64,000 bases of DNA from Jaapia argillacea MUCL 33604 (GCA_000697665.1 KL197748.1:219516-283515), one strand, 5' to 3'; shown: positions 21,636 through 33,727, numbered from the stretch's first letter. Translations and numbers: made by a program. The notes: a model not told the origin generated them from the sequence alone.

Positions 21636-21900
21636 GAAGATTTGTGAGTCGGATGTTGGAAGACAGGTTCACACTTCACTCGAAACAACGGCAAACAAAT
21701 ACAGTATCTCCTCCACCGACTCCTGGCCGCTGAGTTGATGCTTGGGTCAATATGGGCTTATCCTACACTTCTTATTGTGAACCCGGCCATCGATGACAGG
21801 AGGTGCCATGCCTCAAGAGTCCTTGATGTAACGAAAGCGACGGGGTCGCGACTCGTTCCCGACGCTAATAGTTCTGCATCCTGGTCAAGCGCACTCTGGC

Positions 21901-22600
21901 TTAGCTCGCCGGGTGGGAGGCAGGGCAAAGCTTCGTTCATGCCTCCACCCGTGTACGAACCTTCACTTCCACCCTCTCCCAGTCCATAACCTCGTACCCA
22001 AATCACCCAACTGTCCTCAACACAAACGTCAACCTCGATATCGCGTCCAAACCCAGACCTCCCTCCCCGTCCATCACCAAAACGCACACACCAGCGTAAC
22101 CAATCATCCACCTCCCTCCAAGTCCCTCCTTCCACAGCCTCTTCCTAAAAAGCCCCCTTTCGCGTTCCCCTTCTTCCACAATCCTCTCCTCCGCCTCCCC
22201 GGCAATCGAAGTAATCCGAGAAACACTCTACGCAACCCCAGCAGACATCCTCGAACGTCAACCCTCCCTCCCTCCCCCTCCTTCTCAAGTCCGACCCCTC
22301 ACGAGCATACTTCGCCTCAGCACTCTCGCCATCCTCCACATGAGCGTCAACTGTATCGATCTCGAAGACGGTTCAGCTCGAGGTGTCTTGGGTCAGAAGT
22401 TGACTCTGGTAGAATGTCCGACGGAATTGAAAGGTTTCATGATGGAATTGGGATCCATTGGTCAGACGGAGAGAGAGAGGGAAGAAGAAAATTCCGAGAC
22501 GGTCGTTCATCTTTTATCGGTGGGCACGACGGAGATACCTACACCGCGTTTAGACCGGATTCGTTGGATGTTGGAGAAAGGACGAACCCGTGACTGTATA
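21901..22600 (+). CDS. Hypothetical protein, partial gene model
   Basis: A coherent reading appears on the plus strand: from a probable 3' splice site (GGCTTAG at 21898-21904), SFVHASTRVRTFTSTLSQS, then a 42-nt intron (GTAACC...CCACAG, about 22098-22139), then EVIRETLYATPADILERQPS, LTSILRLSTLAILHMSVNCI and LTLVECPTELKGFMMELG to about 22595. Composition is protein-like in one frame only, while the minus-strand frame 21758-22135 is Gly/Glu-rich shadow. I do not recognise the family. The first exon lies upstream of 21900 and further exons may follow beyond 22600, but I could not place them. Confidence 0.4.
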
Positions 22601-23728
22601 CTGTATACTCTACTTGCACTCGCACTCATCTCCATGAAAACCCATTCGTCGGAATTGGCGTTGGCGAGGTACTCAAACGTTCCGAAATCTTATACCCGAG
22701 CATTTTGACGCAGACTGAGAGGATCGGAGTGGTTTGGTTCCGGGCAATGTCGAGGGTACCATCTGATAGATATTCGTGAGATCGAAATGAGAGTTCGGAG
22801 GGGATGGTGCTTACCTCTACGATTTTCTGGAATCTAGGGTACGCGTTTCATTAGGTGTTGGTTTCGAAGATCTGAGAGGGCAAGGGAGCGAACCTTCGTT
22901 GGACACTCCGCTCCCTCTCCCAACGATGCCATCGGTTCAGCCTGCACTTCGATACGTTTCCGCCCAGGACCCGATAACGCTTTCTCGACGAAAACCTGCG
23001 AGACGGTCTCTCTCTCTCTCACCTGAGACACACATAGCTTTAGCATACAGTAGGGAAGAGGTGAGAAACGAGGGAAGGGACGTACTGTTTGAACGACTCC
23101 TCCAAATCAGATTCCCTCTCGACAATCCAAATACCCGCCCACAGGCCAACGCACCTAGTCAGCCCATTTCGATCCGCGTGCGCAAGTTCCGTACAGCATC
23201 CTCAACAAATCACCATCAAATCCCAGCTGTTCGTACTTTCGAGTGACGAAGAGGGAGTAGAAGAGGAGAAGTCCGAGGAAATTGCGATAGTCGAGGCATG
23301 GAGGAGGAGGGAGACGGAGAGACGGAGAGAGGAGAGAAGTTTGATGGTGTCTTGGAGGATGGTGAGAATCATAGTCTGGAAGTTTGTGCCGATGTGTTAT
23401 CAACGCCGAAGTCTACCAAGGCGAGTGAGTACCGTATCCAACGATCGTCAATAAGCCGAGTATACGTACCCTTCGAGACATCTCGGAATGAAATCAGCCC
23501 CTCAACCGAACTCCGCATCGACCAAGCCCATTATCAACTTCACAACCCGTCTATTAGTTCTCTCGGTAAAATTAGTAGCTTGGCTATAGCTTGGAGGACA
23601 AACGGGAAGTGATCTGTATAGCGGATATGGACACTTAATCAGATAAAGGGACGGACAAATCGATATCAGGAGGTGTTCAGACCTGCATATATGCTGCAAG
23701 AGCTACCGGCGTGCGACAACACATCCTT
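22601..23728. other. Unresolved stretch, probably coding in part
   Basis: CpG-containing sequence with several short frames on both strands (for example 22899-23246 and 23089-23454, plus strand). None has a recognisable domain. It may hold later exons of the gene at 21901-22600. Confidence 0.3.
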
Positions 23729-24527
23729 CTAACAGCCACAAAGCTCAATATTGGGAAAGTGGTGAACTTCCCTCCAGCGCTGCGCCCGTCGGTTACGGTT
23801 TGAGGGGAGGCGAATGCTCCGAGCTATGATATACCGCCAATATCTCGATTGATAGATCATCAAAGTGATTAGACCTTGCACCTCGGTGTCGATCCCAAAG
23901 TGACCAAGCGTCCTCCTCACCAGAGGCGGAGCATCTAGCCAGCAAACGGCCGGTTTCTTCTCGATCCTTCGCCAAAATTCCCTGGGGTATATGCAAATGA
24001 CGTCATGAAGGAGGAGGTAGGAGGAAGTGTTTTGGTTCAGAATGTTGTCATAAGGAATTGATAGCGCTTGGCGTTGATCGGTGAGGAGGCCGCGACCGGG
24101 TATTCGCAGTCTTGAGCAACGGAACGGATTGGAGGAGCGAGGGGAGCTGCAAGCGCGAGATTGAGGAGTGAATCTCGGGCTGGAGTGGATGGGTGGGCTA
24201 GTCAGAGGGACCGCTTGGGTAGAGTCAGCGTGTATGCACGGAAAGCAGACGAGATTGAGCTGGAGAGAAATGAGACACACCTAAAATCCTCGGGGTCTCT
24301 GCAACCGACGCTAAGATGAATGGACCATTGACCAATTCAAGAACGCAGGGATACGATGGCTTTGTCCATATGCAACAGACAAGCCAACGGTGGTACTTCG
24401 ATGGGAGAAGAGTCTGGAGATTCGGATGGGAAGAGTTGGACACGGCATTAGTGGGGACGATTAACGTGATGGAATGTTGAGAGTGCTGGAGTGGCTGAAG
24501 GTGTCGAACGTCCAACGTCGAAGCCAT
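23729..24527 (-). CDS. Hypothetical protein, two exons
   Basis: An ATG at 24527 opens MASTLDVRHLQPLQHSQHS, which continues through NGPFILASVAETPRIL to about 24285. A GTGTGT...CCAAG intron (about 24283-24217) leads to a second exon with YDNILNQNTSSYLLLHDVIC and LVRRTLGHFGIDTEVQGLIT, ending at TAG 23729-23731. Composition and the splice sites support a real gene of about 240 residues; I recognise no domain. The exact phase at the junction is uncertain. Confidence 0.45.
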
Positions 24528-24560
24528 GGTTGAAGTTGAACATTTGCGATTAGATAAGAT

Positions 24561-24786
24561 ACAGCTAAATTCAGAACGATAGACCACAGCGATTTTACTT
24601 GACTCAGGCACGTCCGTTGAAAAGGGTGGAAATTATATTGATTTCAGGGATTCGAACACGAATTGTGGTGCTAGGTGGAGCCAGTCGTCAAGGCACCGCG
24701 TTCGACTTGCCTCAATCGGTGACTGAACCGAGAGGCTTCTGAGAGTGGGGGAAATCCCAACGGTCTATCGTTCTGAATTTAGCTGT
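24561..24786. repeat. 25-bp perfect inverted repeat enclosing a tRNA-like sequence
   Basis: Arms 24561-24585 and 24762-24786 are perfect reverse complements (ACAGCTAAATTCAGAACG... and its inverse), 176 nt apart. The left arm lies about 35 bp upstream of the ATG of the gene on the minus strand at 23729-24527. The inner part is described separately. Confidence 0.8.
24640..24717 (-). ncRNA. tRNA-like sequence, probably degenerate
   Basis: On the minus strand the sequence ends GTGTTCGAATCCCTGAAATC, matching the B-box/T-loop (GTTCGAATCC) of tRNA genes, and the first four bases (GATT) pair with the last (AATC). A possible anticodon stem-loop is centred near 24685. Several stem positions do not pair, so this could be a decayed tRNA, a tRNA-derived SINE head or chance. 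I do not assign an amino acid. Confidence 0.25.
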
Positions 24787-26809
24787 AAGCAATGTTTGCT
24801 TCCTCACCCCATGTCAACCTTTAAGCTTGGGCTATCGTTCACTACAGCACCTATGATCACAGTCCCTGGACGTTCCTAATTCCAAACTTGTTGTCCTTGC
24901 CACCATCTCGACTTCAGCATACGGACTGAGTTTATGGGCTAGTCTGTCCTCCCGTCGAGGACCCTCAGGCTGTCAACGCATTCCGTCCCCGATGGGATCT
25001 GACACAACTTCCCATTCACAGTTCCTTCACTCGCTCTCGAACCGCCCTCGTAGGATCCATCAACCTTGCTTTATCCCTTCAGCGCCCCCCCGTCTCCGCC
25101 ATGTTTGCGAACCGACATCCTCCTCAAGGCGGCGACACCAGCTTGAAGCAATCAACCAAGGGCGACTCGAGAGGGAGTTGCCTGAGGCGAGATTACGGGC
25201 GAGGTGAGTTTCTCAATCCTACGAGTCCCACTAGTTATCTAAATGACGCTTTGTATTTGGCAGCTAATCTCTAACTCCTTTAACACCCCACGGCCGCTCC
25301 CACACCGACGACGAAGCTAAGGCGTATCCCTCACCCTTGCCCGACTATCTACACCAGACAGGGCAGTTCCACCGCCCATCGCCGCCCATCAGTACTCAAT
25401 TTCACCGCCCCGCTGCCTCTGAGATCACCAATGGCAACACGCTTTCTCTTGAGTTCGGCGCTTTTGACGGAATGTTGGTTGAAGATGGGCGCTGCAAATT
25501 AGAGGGCGTTGCTTGTAGTTTTCGTTCTGCGAAGAGATCGATGGTTGGGCCAGGGATGGTTCAGTTTCGAGGGGTTGGCCGATGATTGTGTCACCGCTAC
25601 CATTGTCCTAAGCTCATCGAGTCCGTCATTAATATGATCCAATCATTTGGTATTTCAAATCTTCGACTACAGCATATATGTCCCGAAAGAAGACGCCGAA
25701 TTTGCCATATCCTCGAGAAACCGGACACTATAGCTTCAAACTCACAGCCTGACGAAACATACAGTCAATATCCACGAAACGTCGAGGTGTGAATCGGATA
25801 CTCACGGAGAGATACCGTATCGATAAGTCCCTCACATCGCGCAACCCTGGACGGCACGCATCGTCGTCTCGTTCATTGACAGGAACGACTTGCCCCACAA
25901 GTCCAGATTCTTCTCGGAGCACCTGCATTAATCGAGCATCGAGTTATAGAGAGATAGAGAGCACGGTGCCTTGTGCTCAGTATACAGAGATATCGAGCCA
26001 GAAACGACACGAGGACGTTGCGAGTCAACAAGGTGTGAACGGCGGAGAGGTCGCCGCGGAGGAGGGGGATGATCGCGATGAAGTCAGGTGAGGATCTTGG
26101 ATTCTCGAATAGGTGAAGGCATAAAGGTTCTGCGTCGACACAAGATGAGTCAAACTCCGACGATCTGGAGTGAGGGCGTACTGGACGAGAGGACCCATCG
26201 ATCAAAGGAACCCTCGAGGACGTTCTCCGACCAGAGTGGTAGAGATCTAACAATCTCGCATATAAAATTCGACCCGGAGCTGAATGCTGGTGTCCCTCAT
26301 TGTAACGACAAGATCTCCAGGTCGAGCACTCCGATAGAGCGCATAGAACGTGGTCACGGAATAGGAAAGCGCCTATTGCCTCTACGTCGTAGAGAAGATG
26401 GTCTGATAGAATGGCCGCGCGATGTGACGGTGATCGGGTCCTGTTATTGCCACTCTCTCCCTTGAACGCTTCCCCGAGAAAGCGGCCGTCCTGCATAAAG
26501 TGGAAGGGTCGGTACGCCGGACACATGCGGTACGAAAAGAGTCGTACTCACCCAAAACACCAATATCACAACATCCTCTTCGCGTCAATGCCCTAATTCA
26601 TGCGCGACAGTGTCGGATGAATCATTCCGCAGGATGTGAGGAGTGCGATGGAAGGGACAAGTGATTCGGAAACCATCTATCTTCTAAGTAGAGGCCAAAA
26701 AGACATTGAGGGCTTGTTCAGCATAAGATTGCGAAGTGGAGGGATAGTATTTCTCGCCAGGTCTACGACATGCATGGCAAGGTAGTACGCGTGGGCGACG
26801 CAACGAAAA
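24787..26809. other. Unresolved intergenic or decayed coding region
   Basis: CpG-containing DNA with scattered short frames. The longest, 26526-25873 on the minus strand (217 codons, segment RSSPDFIAIIPLLRGDLSAVHTLL is interrupted only by low-complexity turns), has no recognisable domain and a plus-strand overlap. I cannot support a gene here. Confidence 0.3.
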
Positions 26810-27067
26810 ATGGGGGTGATTAGATACTCACCAGAACAAAAAGGAGACAGGATAACAGTCTTTACGACCTTGTCAAGGCCATCTCAGCAGTGTCAAGGCC
26901 GGTCTCCAGAGGAAAGGCTCCATTGGCCACATAGGGCGCGACAAGCGCTGGGCGGAAGCAAAGCAGACGTGGCCAAATCGGGATCAGACCAGTCGCTTGT
27001 CCTCAACCAGCGTCTTCAAGATCTAGCATTTCCGACAAACAACACAGAATCAATTGAATCAACCGCA

Positions 27068-30000
27068 ATGAATCAAACCACTACCAAACCAAATCTTGAC
27101 CAGCCCGTGGGGCAACGTCCTGCCGACGAGAATGCGACAATCACCCTGGAGTTGACGAGTAAGTCGACCTGCCCGACGCTGATCTGCGCTGATAAGCTCA
27201 TCCTGACACGATATGCAGTCCTGGGTGCTCAAGACTTGCACAAACATCGTAAGCAGGTGCCGAACTGTTTTGTTCAGATAACTGGTGGGGGCGGCGAAGC
27301 CCTTAGCACTCGAACGGTCGAGGGTGCCAACCCACGATGGAATGAAACTTTCACGATGTGCGTGTTGACAACTCGTCCCGATTTTTGCTGATTATGCTTC
27401 AGGACCACCTCTACCTCATCCATGTTGCACATCGAAGTGTCGCACAGGCGGAGGTTCGGTGGCAATGCATTTCGTGGCGCTGCCACGATCCCTGTCCAAG
27501 GCTTGGCTGGTCAGCCCGGAGGAACTGGTGTGTCTAGCATTGACTGTTTGCTACGACAGCTTACCAACTCCGTCTCTCTGTAGAGACTACTCATGATCTG
27601 GTGAAGGAGGGAGGGACAGGTTATGGGAAGATTATGGTGGTCTCTCGCAGTGAGTCCATTGTGCTAGCCATCTTTTCTTATAATAATGATATATATGTAG
27701 TTACAACATCAGCTGCCACAGAGCAGGGGGGAAAGGTCCCTCTAGAACAAGATCTGCAGGTAATCACTTCTGAGGCTAACAAGGCACAAAATGCTATTGC
27801 CATGGTTGATGGCCCTTCTGGCATTGATGTTATAGGGACTGCCATTGATCATGTTGATGGGATAACTGGGAATGACCTCTTGCAGACTGTAGGTGGATAT
27901 CTGGAAACAGTTGTAAGGATTGGTGATGTGATATCCAAGGTAAGTATTACAATTCCCAATGACCTTGCAAATGTTCAATAGCTGCTAGGTTCATCCTTAT
28001 GCCAAGTTGGCATGGCAGGTCTTGACATCTGGATACAAGGTAATATATGCTTGGGGTGAGCATGCTTTCTTTCACAACTTAGATATTTTCTTTTCAAGAT
28101 CCTCAAGGCCCAGGCTGACCGTGATCAACAAGTGAAGAAGCTCTGGCTGGACATTGCTGATGCACTTGATTTTTTAAAGCAGGTTGATCCTGTTTCAAAG
28201 ATACAAGCCTTCAGTACCCCTGTGCTATTAGCTATGATGAAGCAAGTATATGAATGTTGTCTGTTCCTTCAAAAGTATGGGGACCAGGCTTATCCAGGTG
28301 AATGCTGATGTTTCATTGTTAATTGAAATTTCATTCTCAATCATACATGCACTTTAGTACGACTACTTCATGGAACTTTCTCAACTTCTGATGCTATTGG
28401 AGAGTTTTCTAAAAGTTTTCAGGATTTAAGAACCAAAGTTGATCAAAGATTCACAACTGAAACTTGGATTACCATCCGTGGTCTTGAGCAGAATCTTGAC
28501 TTGTTGCAGTATGCAGCTGAAGAAGGCTTGTTGAATACTTTACAGGATTCAAACTCTTATATATGTCAATGGGATCCAGAGTACACTTGTCTGGCTGGTA
28601 CTAGAGTACAAGTCTTGGATAGTCTGACAGAGATACTTCACCTTGACAGTGAAAGAAGATTGCTCTGGCTTACTGGTGTTGCTGGGTCAGGAAAATCTAC
28701 AATTGCCAACTCTATGGCAGAGCGGTTTTACAACTTACAGAGACTAGGAGCTAGTTTTAGATTTGTTCGCCAGCATCCACCAGAAAGCATCTTCCGTCAG
28801 ATTGCCTACCAGCTTACACAGTTTGATGAGACATTAAAGTGTAGGATTCTTGAGGCATTAAAGAAGCACCGAAATGTAGCATCACAGTCATTGATCCATC
28901 AAGTTCAAAAGATTTTAATTGAGCCTCTTTCTGCTGTAAAACTGTCAGGCCCAATTTTGATTATAGTTGATGCATTGGATGAAATACAGGATAATGCCAA
29001 AGATAGCATTCTATCAATCATATACAGGATGCAATCTCAACTGCCAGACTATATAAAAGTTCTGCTAACCAGTCGCAAAGAACAAAAGATCGCAGATCAT
29101 CTGAACAACATAAAAGAATACTGCTTAGATAGTACTAATGATGCTATTAAAACTACACATGAGGATATCAACAGTTATATTGCCTATCAAATGAAGGAAA
29201 TTCAGACAAAACATGGTGAATCAACAGAGTGGCTTAATATGGACTTCCAGAAAAAGCTGGCTGACAGTGCTGATGGGCTATTTCTATGGGCCTCACTGGT
29301 ATGTGGACAAATAAAAGTCAGGCCATTTGATAAGAAATGGATCTTATCCATGTTACAGCCTCCAAAACAAGGTGATAACAGACTTGAGGATCTGTACTCT
29401 ATCTTTATCTCATACATAAATATGAACAAGCAACATGGGACAGATGATGTATTTGCAAAGGACTTTCAAAAGATTATTGGTTTGATAGTAGTTCTGAAGG
29501 TTCCTCAGACTGAAGCATCTTTGGTGGAGTTTATTGAAACACGAGATGAAGAGTCTGATGTAAAAGCAAGAACAAAGTGGATGCTGGGTCAATTGAAGCC
29601 ACTTCTCAAAAATCAACCAACTGTTGAACTGATTCACACCTCACTGTTTGATTATTTGACAACAAGTACAGAGTGCCCTGAATTATATCAACTAGACCTT
29701 CAAGACCAGAATAAATACCTGGCACAGGATTGCCTGCAAATGATGAAAAACAACCTGAGGTTCAATATTTGTGGGCTTCCAAGTATGGCTTTGCTAAATG
29801 AAGGTATCTTCAACTTGGAGCAGAAGTTGAAGACATATGTCCCATCTGCATTACAATATTCCTGCCAACATTTCATAAACCATATTGCCAGTATAACTAG
29901 CCATGAGCAAGAAGTGATGAAAGAGCTATCTAATTTTGTTAATAAAAAGCTACTACAGTGGTTGGAGGTGATGAGTTTGCTAAAAAGCATCTCAAAGACA

Positions 30001-33000
30001 GAAGGAATGTTGAAGTGTTTAGTACAGTGTGCCCAGGTAAGCTGAAAACCTCAGTGATTCTAGATAGTAGCTAAATTTTGACTGCTTCCAAAGAAACATA
30101 TAGCTGTAGATGATCATGAATTGATTAAGGAAGCATTGCAACTTATACAACATTGTGCTCTTGCATTGAGTCTGGGGGCCATGCAGGTGTATGCATCCGC
30201 ATTACCTTTGTCATACAATGCCACAAAGCTATATGCAAAGTACCATGATAGATTTACAGTGATGCCAAAAATCCACTCAAGTCATGCACTATTTTCAGCT
30301 TGTTTACATATTTTGAACCATCATGACAGTGTTAGACTGGTTGTTTTCTCACCAGATGGGACAAAGCTGGCCTCTGCATCATCAGACAAGACAGTGAGGT
30401 TGTGGAATGCAGAAACTGGCCAAAGCATTGGCTCTGCACTTGAGGGACACACTCGCTGGGTCAATTCAATTGTTTTCTCACCAGATGGGACAAAGCTGGC
30501 CTCTGCATCATCAGACACGACAGTCAGGTTATGGAATGCAGAGACTGGCCAAAGTATTGGCTCTGCCCTTAAGGGCCACACTAACTGGGTCAACTCAGTT
30601 GTTTTCTCTCCTGATGGGACAAAGTTTGCCTCTGCATCAGATGACAAGACAGTCAGAGTGTGGAATGCAGAGACTGGCCAAAGCATTGGCTCTGCACTTA
30701 AGAGACACACTGGCCAGGTCAAGTCAGTTGTTTTCTCACCAGATGGGACAAAGCTGGCCTCTGCATCATCAGACAAGACAGTCAGATTGTGGAATGTAGA
30801 GACTGGCCAAAGTATTGGCTCTGCACTTAAGGGCCACAGTGAACAGGTCAACTCAGTTGTTTTCTCACTAGATGGGACAAAGCTGGCCTCTGCATCAGAT
30901 GACAGGACAGTCAGGTTGTGGAATGCAGAGACTGGCCAAAGCATTGGCTCTGCACTTAAGGGACACACNNNNNNNNNNNNNNNNNNNNNNNNNNNNNNNN
31001 NNNNNNNNNNNNNNNNNNNNNNNNNNNNNNNNNNNNNNNNNNNNNNNNNNNNNNNNNNNNNNNNNNNNNNNNNNNNNNNNNNNNNNNNNNNNNNNNNNNN
31101 NNNNNNNNNNNNNNNNNNNNNNNNNNNNNNNNNNNNNNNNNNNNNNNNNNNNNNNNNNNNNNNNNNNNNNNNNNNNNNNNNNNNNNNNNNNNNNNNNNNN
31201 NNNNNNNNNNNNNNNNNNNNNNNNNNNNNNNNNNNNNNNNNNNNNNNNNNNNNNNNNNNNNNNNNNNNNNNNNNNNNNNNNNNNNNNNNNNNNNNNNNNN
31301 NNNNNNNNNNNNNNNNNNNNNNNNNNNNNNNNNNNNNNNNNNNNNNNNNNNNNNNNNNNNNNNNNNNNNNNNNNNNNNNNNNNNNNNNNNNNNNNNNNNN
31401 NNNNNNNNNNNNNNNNNNNNNNNNNNNNNNNNNNNNNNNNNNNNNNNNNNNNNNNNNNNNNNNNNNNNNNNNNNNNNNNNNNNNNNNNNNNNNNNNNNNN
31501 NNNNNNNNNNNNNNNNNNNNNNNNNNNNNNNNNNNNNNNNNNNNNNNNNNNNNNNNNNNNNNNNNNNNNNNNNNNNNNNNNNNNNNNNNNNNNNNNNNNN
31601 NNNNNNNNNNNNNNNNNNNNNNNNNNNNNNNNNNNNNNNNNNNNNNNNNNNNTCAGGTTGTGGAATGCAGAGACTGGCCAAAGCATTGGCTCTGCACTTA
31701 AGGGACACACTGACTGGGTCAACTTAGTTGTTTTCTCACCAGATGGGACAAGGCTGGCCTCTGCATCAGATGACAACACAGTCAGATTATGGAATGCAGA
31801 GACTGGCCAAAGCATTGACTCTGCACTTGAGGGACACACTGACCAGGTCAAGTCAGTTATTTTCTCACCAGATGGGACAAAGCTAGCCTCTGCATCATCT
31901 GACAAGACAGTCAGGTTGTGGAATGCAGAGACTGACCAAAGCATTGAATCTGCACTTGAGGGACACACTGCTGAGGTCAACTCAATTGTTTTCTCACCAG
32001 ATGGGACAAAGTTAGCCTCTGTATCAGATGATAAGACAGTCAGGTTGTGGAATGCAGAGACTGGCCAAAGCATTGGTTCTGCACTTGAGGGACACACTGA
32101 CCAGGTCAACTCAGTTGTTTTCTCACCAGATGGGACAAAGCTGGCCTCTACATCATATGACAAGACAGTCAGGTTGTGGAATGTAGAGACTGGCAAAAGT
32201 ATTGGCTCTGCACTTGAGGGCCACACTAACTGGGTCAACTCAGTTGTTTTCTCACCAGATGGGACAAAGCTGGCCTCTGCATTAAATGATAAGACAGTCA
32301 GGTTGTGGAATGCAGAGACTGGCCAAAGCATTGGTTCTGCCCTTGAGGGACACACTGGCCAGGTCAACTCAGTTGTTTTCTCACCAGATGGGACAAAACT
32401 GGCCTCTGCATCATCAGACAAGATAGTCAGGTTGTGGAATGCAGAGACTGGCCAAAGCATTGGCTCTGCACTTGAGGGCCACACTGGCTGGGTCAACTCA
32501 GTTGTTTTCTCACCAGATGGGACAAAGCTGGCCTCTGCATCAGATGACAAGACAGTCAGGTTGTGGAATGCAGAGACTGGCCAAAGCATTGGCTCTGCCC
32601 TTGAGGGACACACTGGTTGGGTCAACTCAGTTGTTTTCTCACCTGATGGAACAAAGCTGGCCTCTACATCATCAGACAAGACAGTCAGATTGTGGAATAC
32701 AGAGAATGGCCAAAGCATTAGCTCTGCACTTAAAGGACATACTGATAGGGTCACCTTAGCTGTTTTCTCACCAGATGGGGCAATATTAGCTTCTCTTTCA
32801 TATCATGGTTTCAGGAAGTATTGGAATACCAGCACTGGTATGGAATTACATCTGTCCATTCTAGATATTCTACTATTGTATCCTCAAGAACAGATTCAAG
32901 TTGGCTTTGATAAGTCTGGCTTCATTTATTCTGATCAATGGACTGTTTGGCTACCACCTGCTCTAAGAGGAATGGCTTTTCTTCGTGTAGTCAATAGATC

Positions 33001-33082
33001 TCAAGTAATAGCTGTTGGTGCCAGATCTGGTGCTATCACCTTCATTCATCTTCCCAATTCAACACCTATTTCTATTCATTAG
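27068..33082 (+). CDS. C2-NACHT-WD40 NLR-type STAND protein (nine exons)
   Basis: Exons: 27068-27158, 27219-27357, 27403-27529, 27586-27649, 27701-27939, 27989-28039, 28099-28297, 28358-30036, 30094-33082; phases are consistent up to the assembly gap, with 863 residues before the WD40 exon. Residues about 25-120 form a C2-like domain (ITLELTILGAQDLHKHRKQV...PRWNETFTM). A helical region follows (HPYAKLAWQVLTSGYK, KLWLDIADALDFL). The NACHT nucleotide-binding domain has Walker A GVAGSGKST near residue 410 and Walker B ILIIVDALDEI near 500. WD40 repeats of 43 residues start near residue 940 and end at about 32830, then a unique tail. Fungal NLRs of this layout (HET-E/HET-D type in Podospora) sense non-self and trigger cell death; that role here is inference. 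There is no stop or frameshift outside the gap. An in-frame ATG at 26810 could extend the N-terminus by 86 residues. Confidence 0.88.
30322..32830 (+). repeat. WD40 array of near-identical 129-bp units
   Basis: Each unit encodes 43 residues of the form VNSVVFSPDGTKLASASDDK then TVRLWNAETGQSIGSALEGH. Five full units precede the gap, and one partial plus nine full units follow it. Units differ mainly at the two residues after GHT (RW, NW, GQ, EQ; then DW, DQ, AE, DQ, NW, GQ, GW, GW, DR) and at SASSDK/SASDDK. The last unit is divergent (AILASLSYHGFRKYW). Confidence 0.9.
30969..31652. other. Assembly gap (684 N) inside the WD40 array
   Basis: The reading frame differs by one on the two sides of the gap although 684 is a multiple of three, so the gap size is only an estimate. 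About five more repeat units could be missing, or the number may be quite different. Confidence 0.95.
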
Positions 33083-33371
33083 ACCTACACTTTTATTGCT
33101 CTTCAACCTCATTTGGATTAAAAATATGTAAAACTTTGTACAATGTACACTCCATCTATGTAATATAACTTCTACCAATCAAATTCTCAAAAATGCCATG
33201 GCCCTACTAACAAAGAATTCAGCATGGTAAAATTTTCCTTTCTACATTAAAGCCATGGTAACGAAACAAGATTGACCTTTTTCTTTTTTTTCTCTGGCCT
33301 GATCTGCAGGCAACTCTGATGAATGAAATTCAGAGCTTTGATGGCATCCTGTCCATCACACTGGCACCTTG
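33083..33371 (+). other. 3' flank of the NLR gene
   Basis: AT-rich, CpG-poor DNA with no gene; probably the 3' untranslated region (TAAAATTTTCC and ATTAAA motifs near 33225-33250). Confidence 0.5.
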
Positions 33372-33725
33372 TGTTAGGAGTGCTTTAGTAATGGGTACTC
33401 AGGCTGTGACTTGAGGCTGTAGAGAATGATGAGAGAGAGCAAACCAGTTGAAGGGTACAGCTAAAGAGCTATATTGTTCAAGTGGACAAGCTTGGAAAAT
33501 ACAGGGAAGTATGGATGCTTTATATACTGGAGTCCAAAAGGTGGAATGTTGTAGAGGGATATTGAACAAACTAAGAATAGCTCCCAGAGAATAGAGTGGA
33601 ACAAGACAGAATGTTAGAGAATAGAATGGAATATCCAAGAGGTCAGTGTCCTGCTGAACAGGGTATAGTACAGGAATATGAGCTAATAATAGTACAGGAC
33701 AACACAAATAGAATAAGTCCAAGAG
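33372..33725 (-). repeat. Truncated LTR of the element A family
   Basis: It starts TGTTAGGAG like the element A LTR at 35922 and follows it, with many substitutions, through the CAAGTGGACAAGCTTGG and TTATATACT motifs, then stops matching near 33725. The remaining about 170 bp of the LTR are absent, and a MYND gene fragment abuts the break. Confidence 0.8.
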
Positions 33726-33727
33726 AT

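Noticed and set aside
25873-26526. 217-codon minus-strand frame as a gene
   Set aside because: No recognisable domain, no splice support, and a competing plus-strand frame; not enough to call.
30895-32754. Long minus-strand open frame across the WD40 array
   Set aside because: Antisense shadow of the repeat; it contains the assembly gap and no domain.
30322-32830. Regular 129-bp repeats that could be mistaken for a satellite or a CRISPR array
   Set aside because: The units are exons of a WD40 propeller in one continuous frame, and there are no unique spacers.
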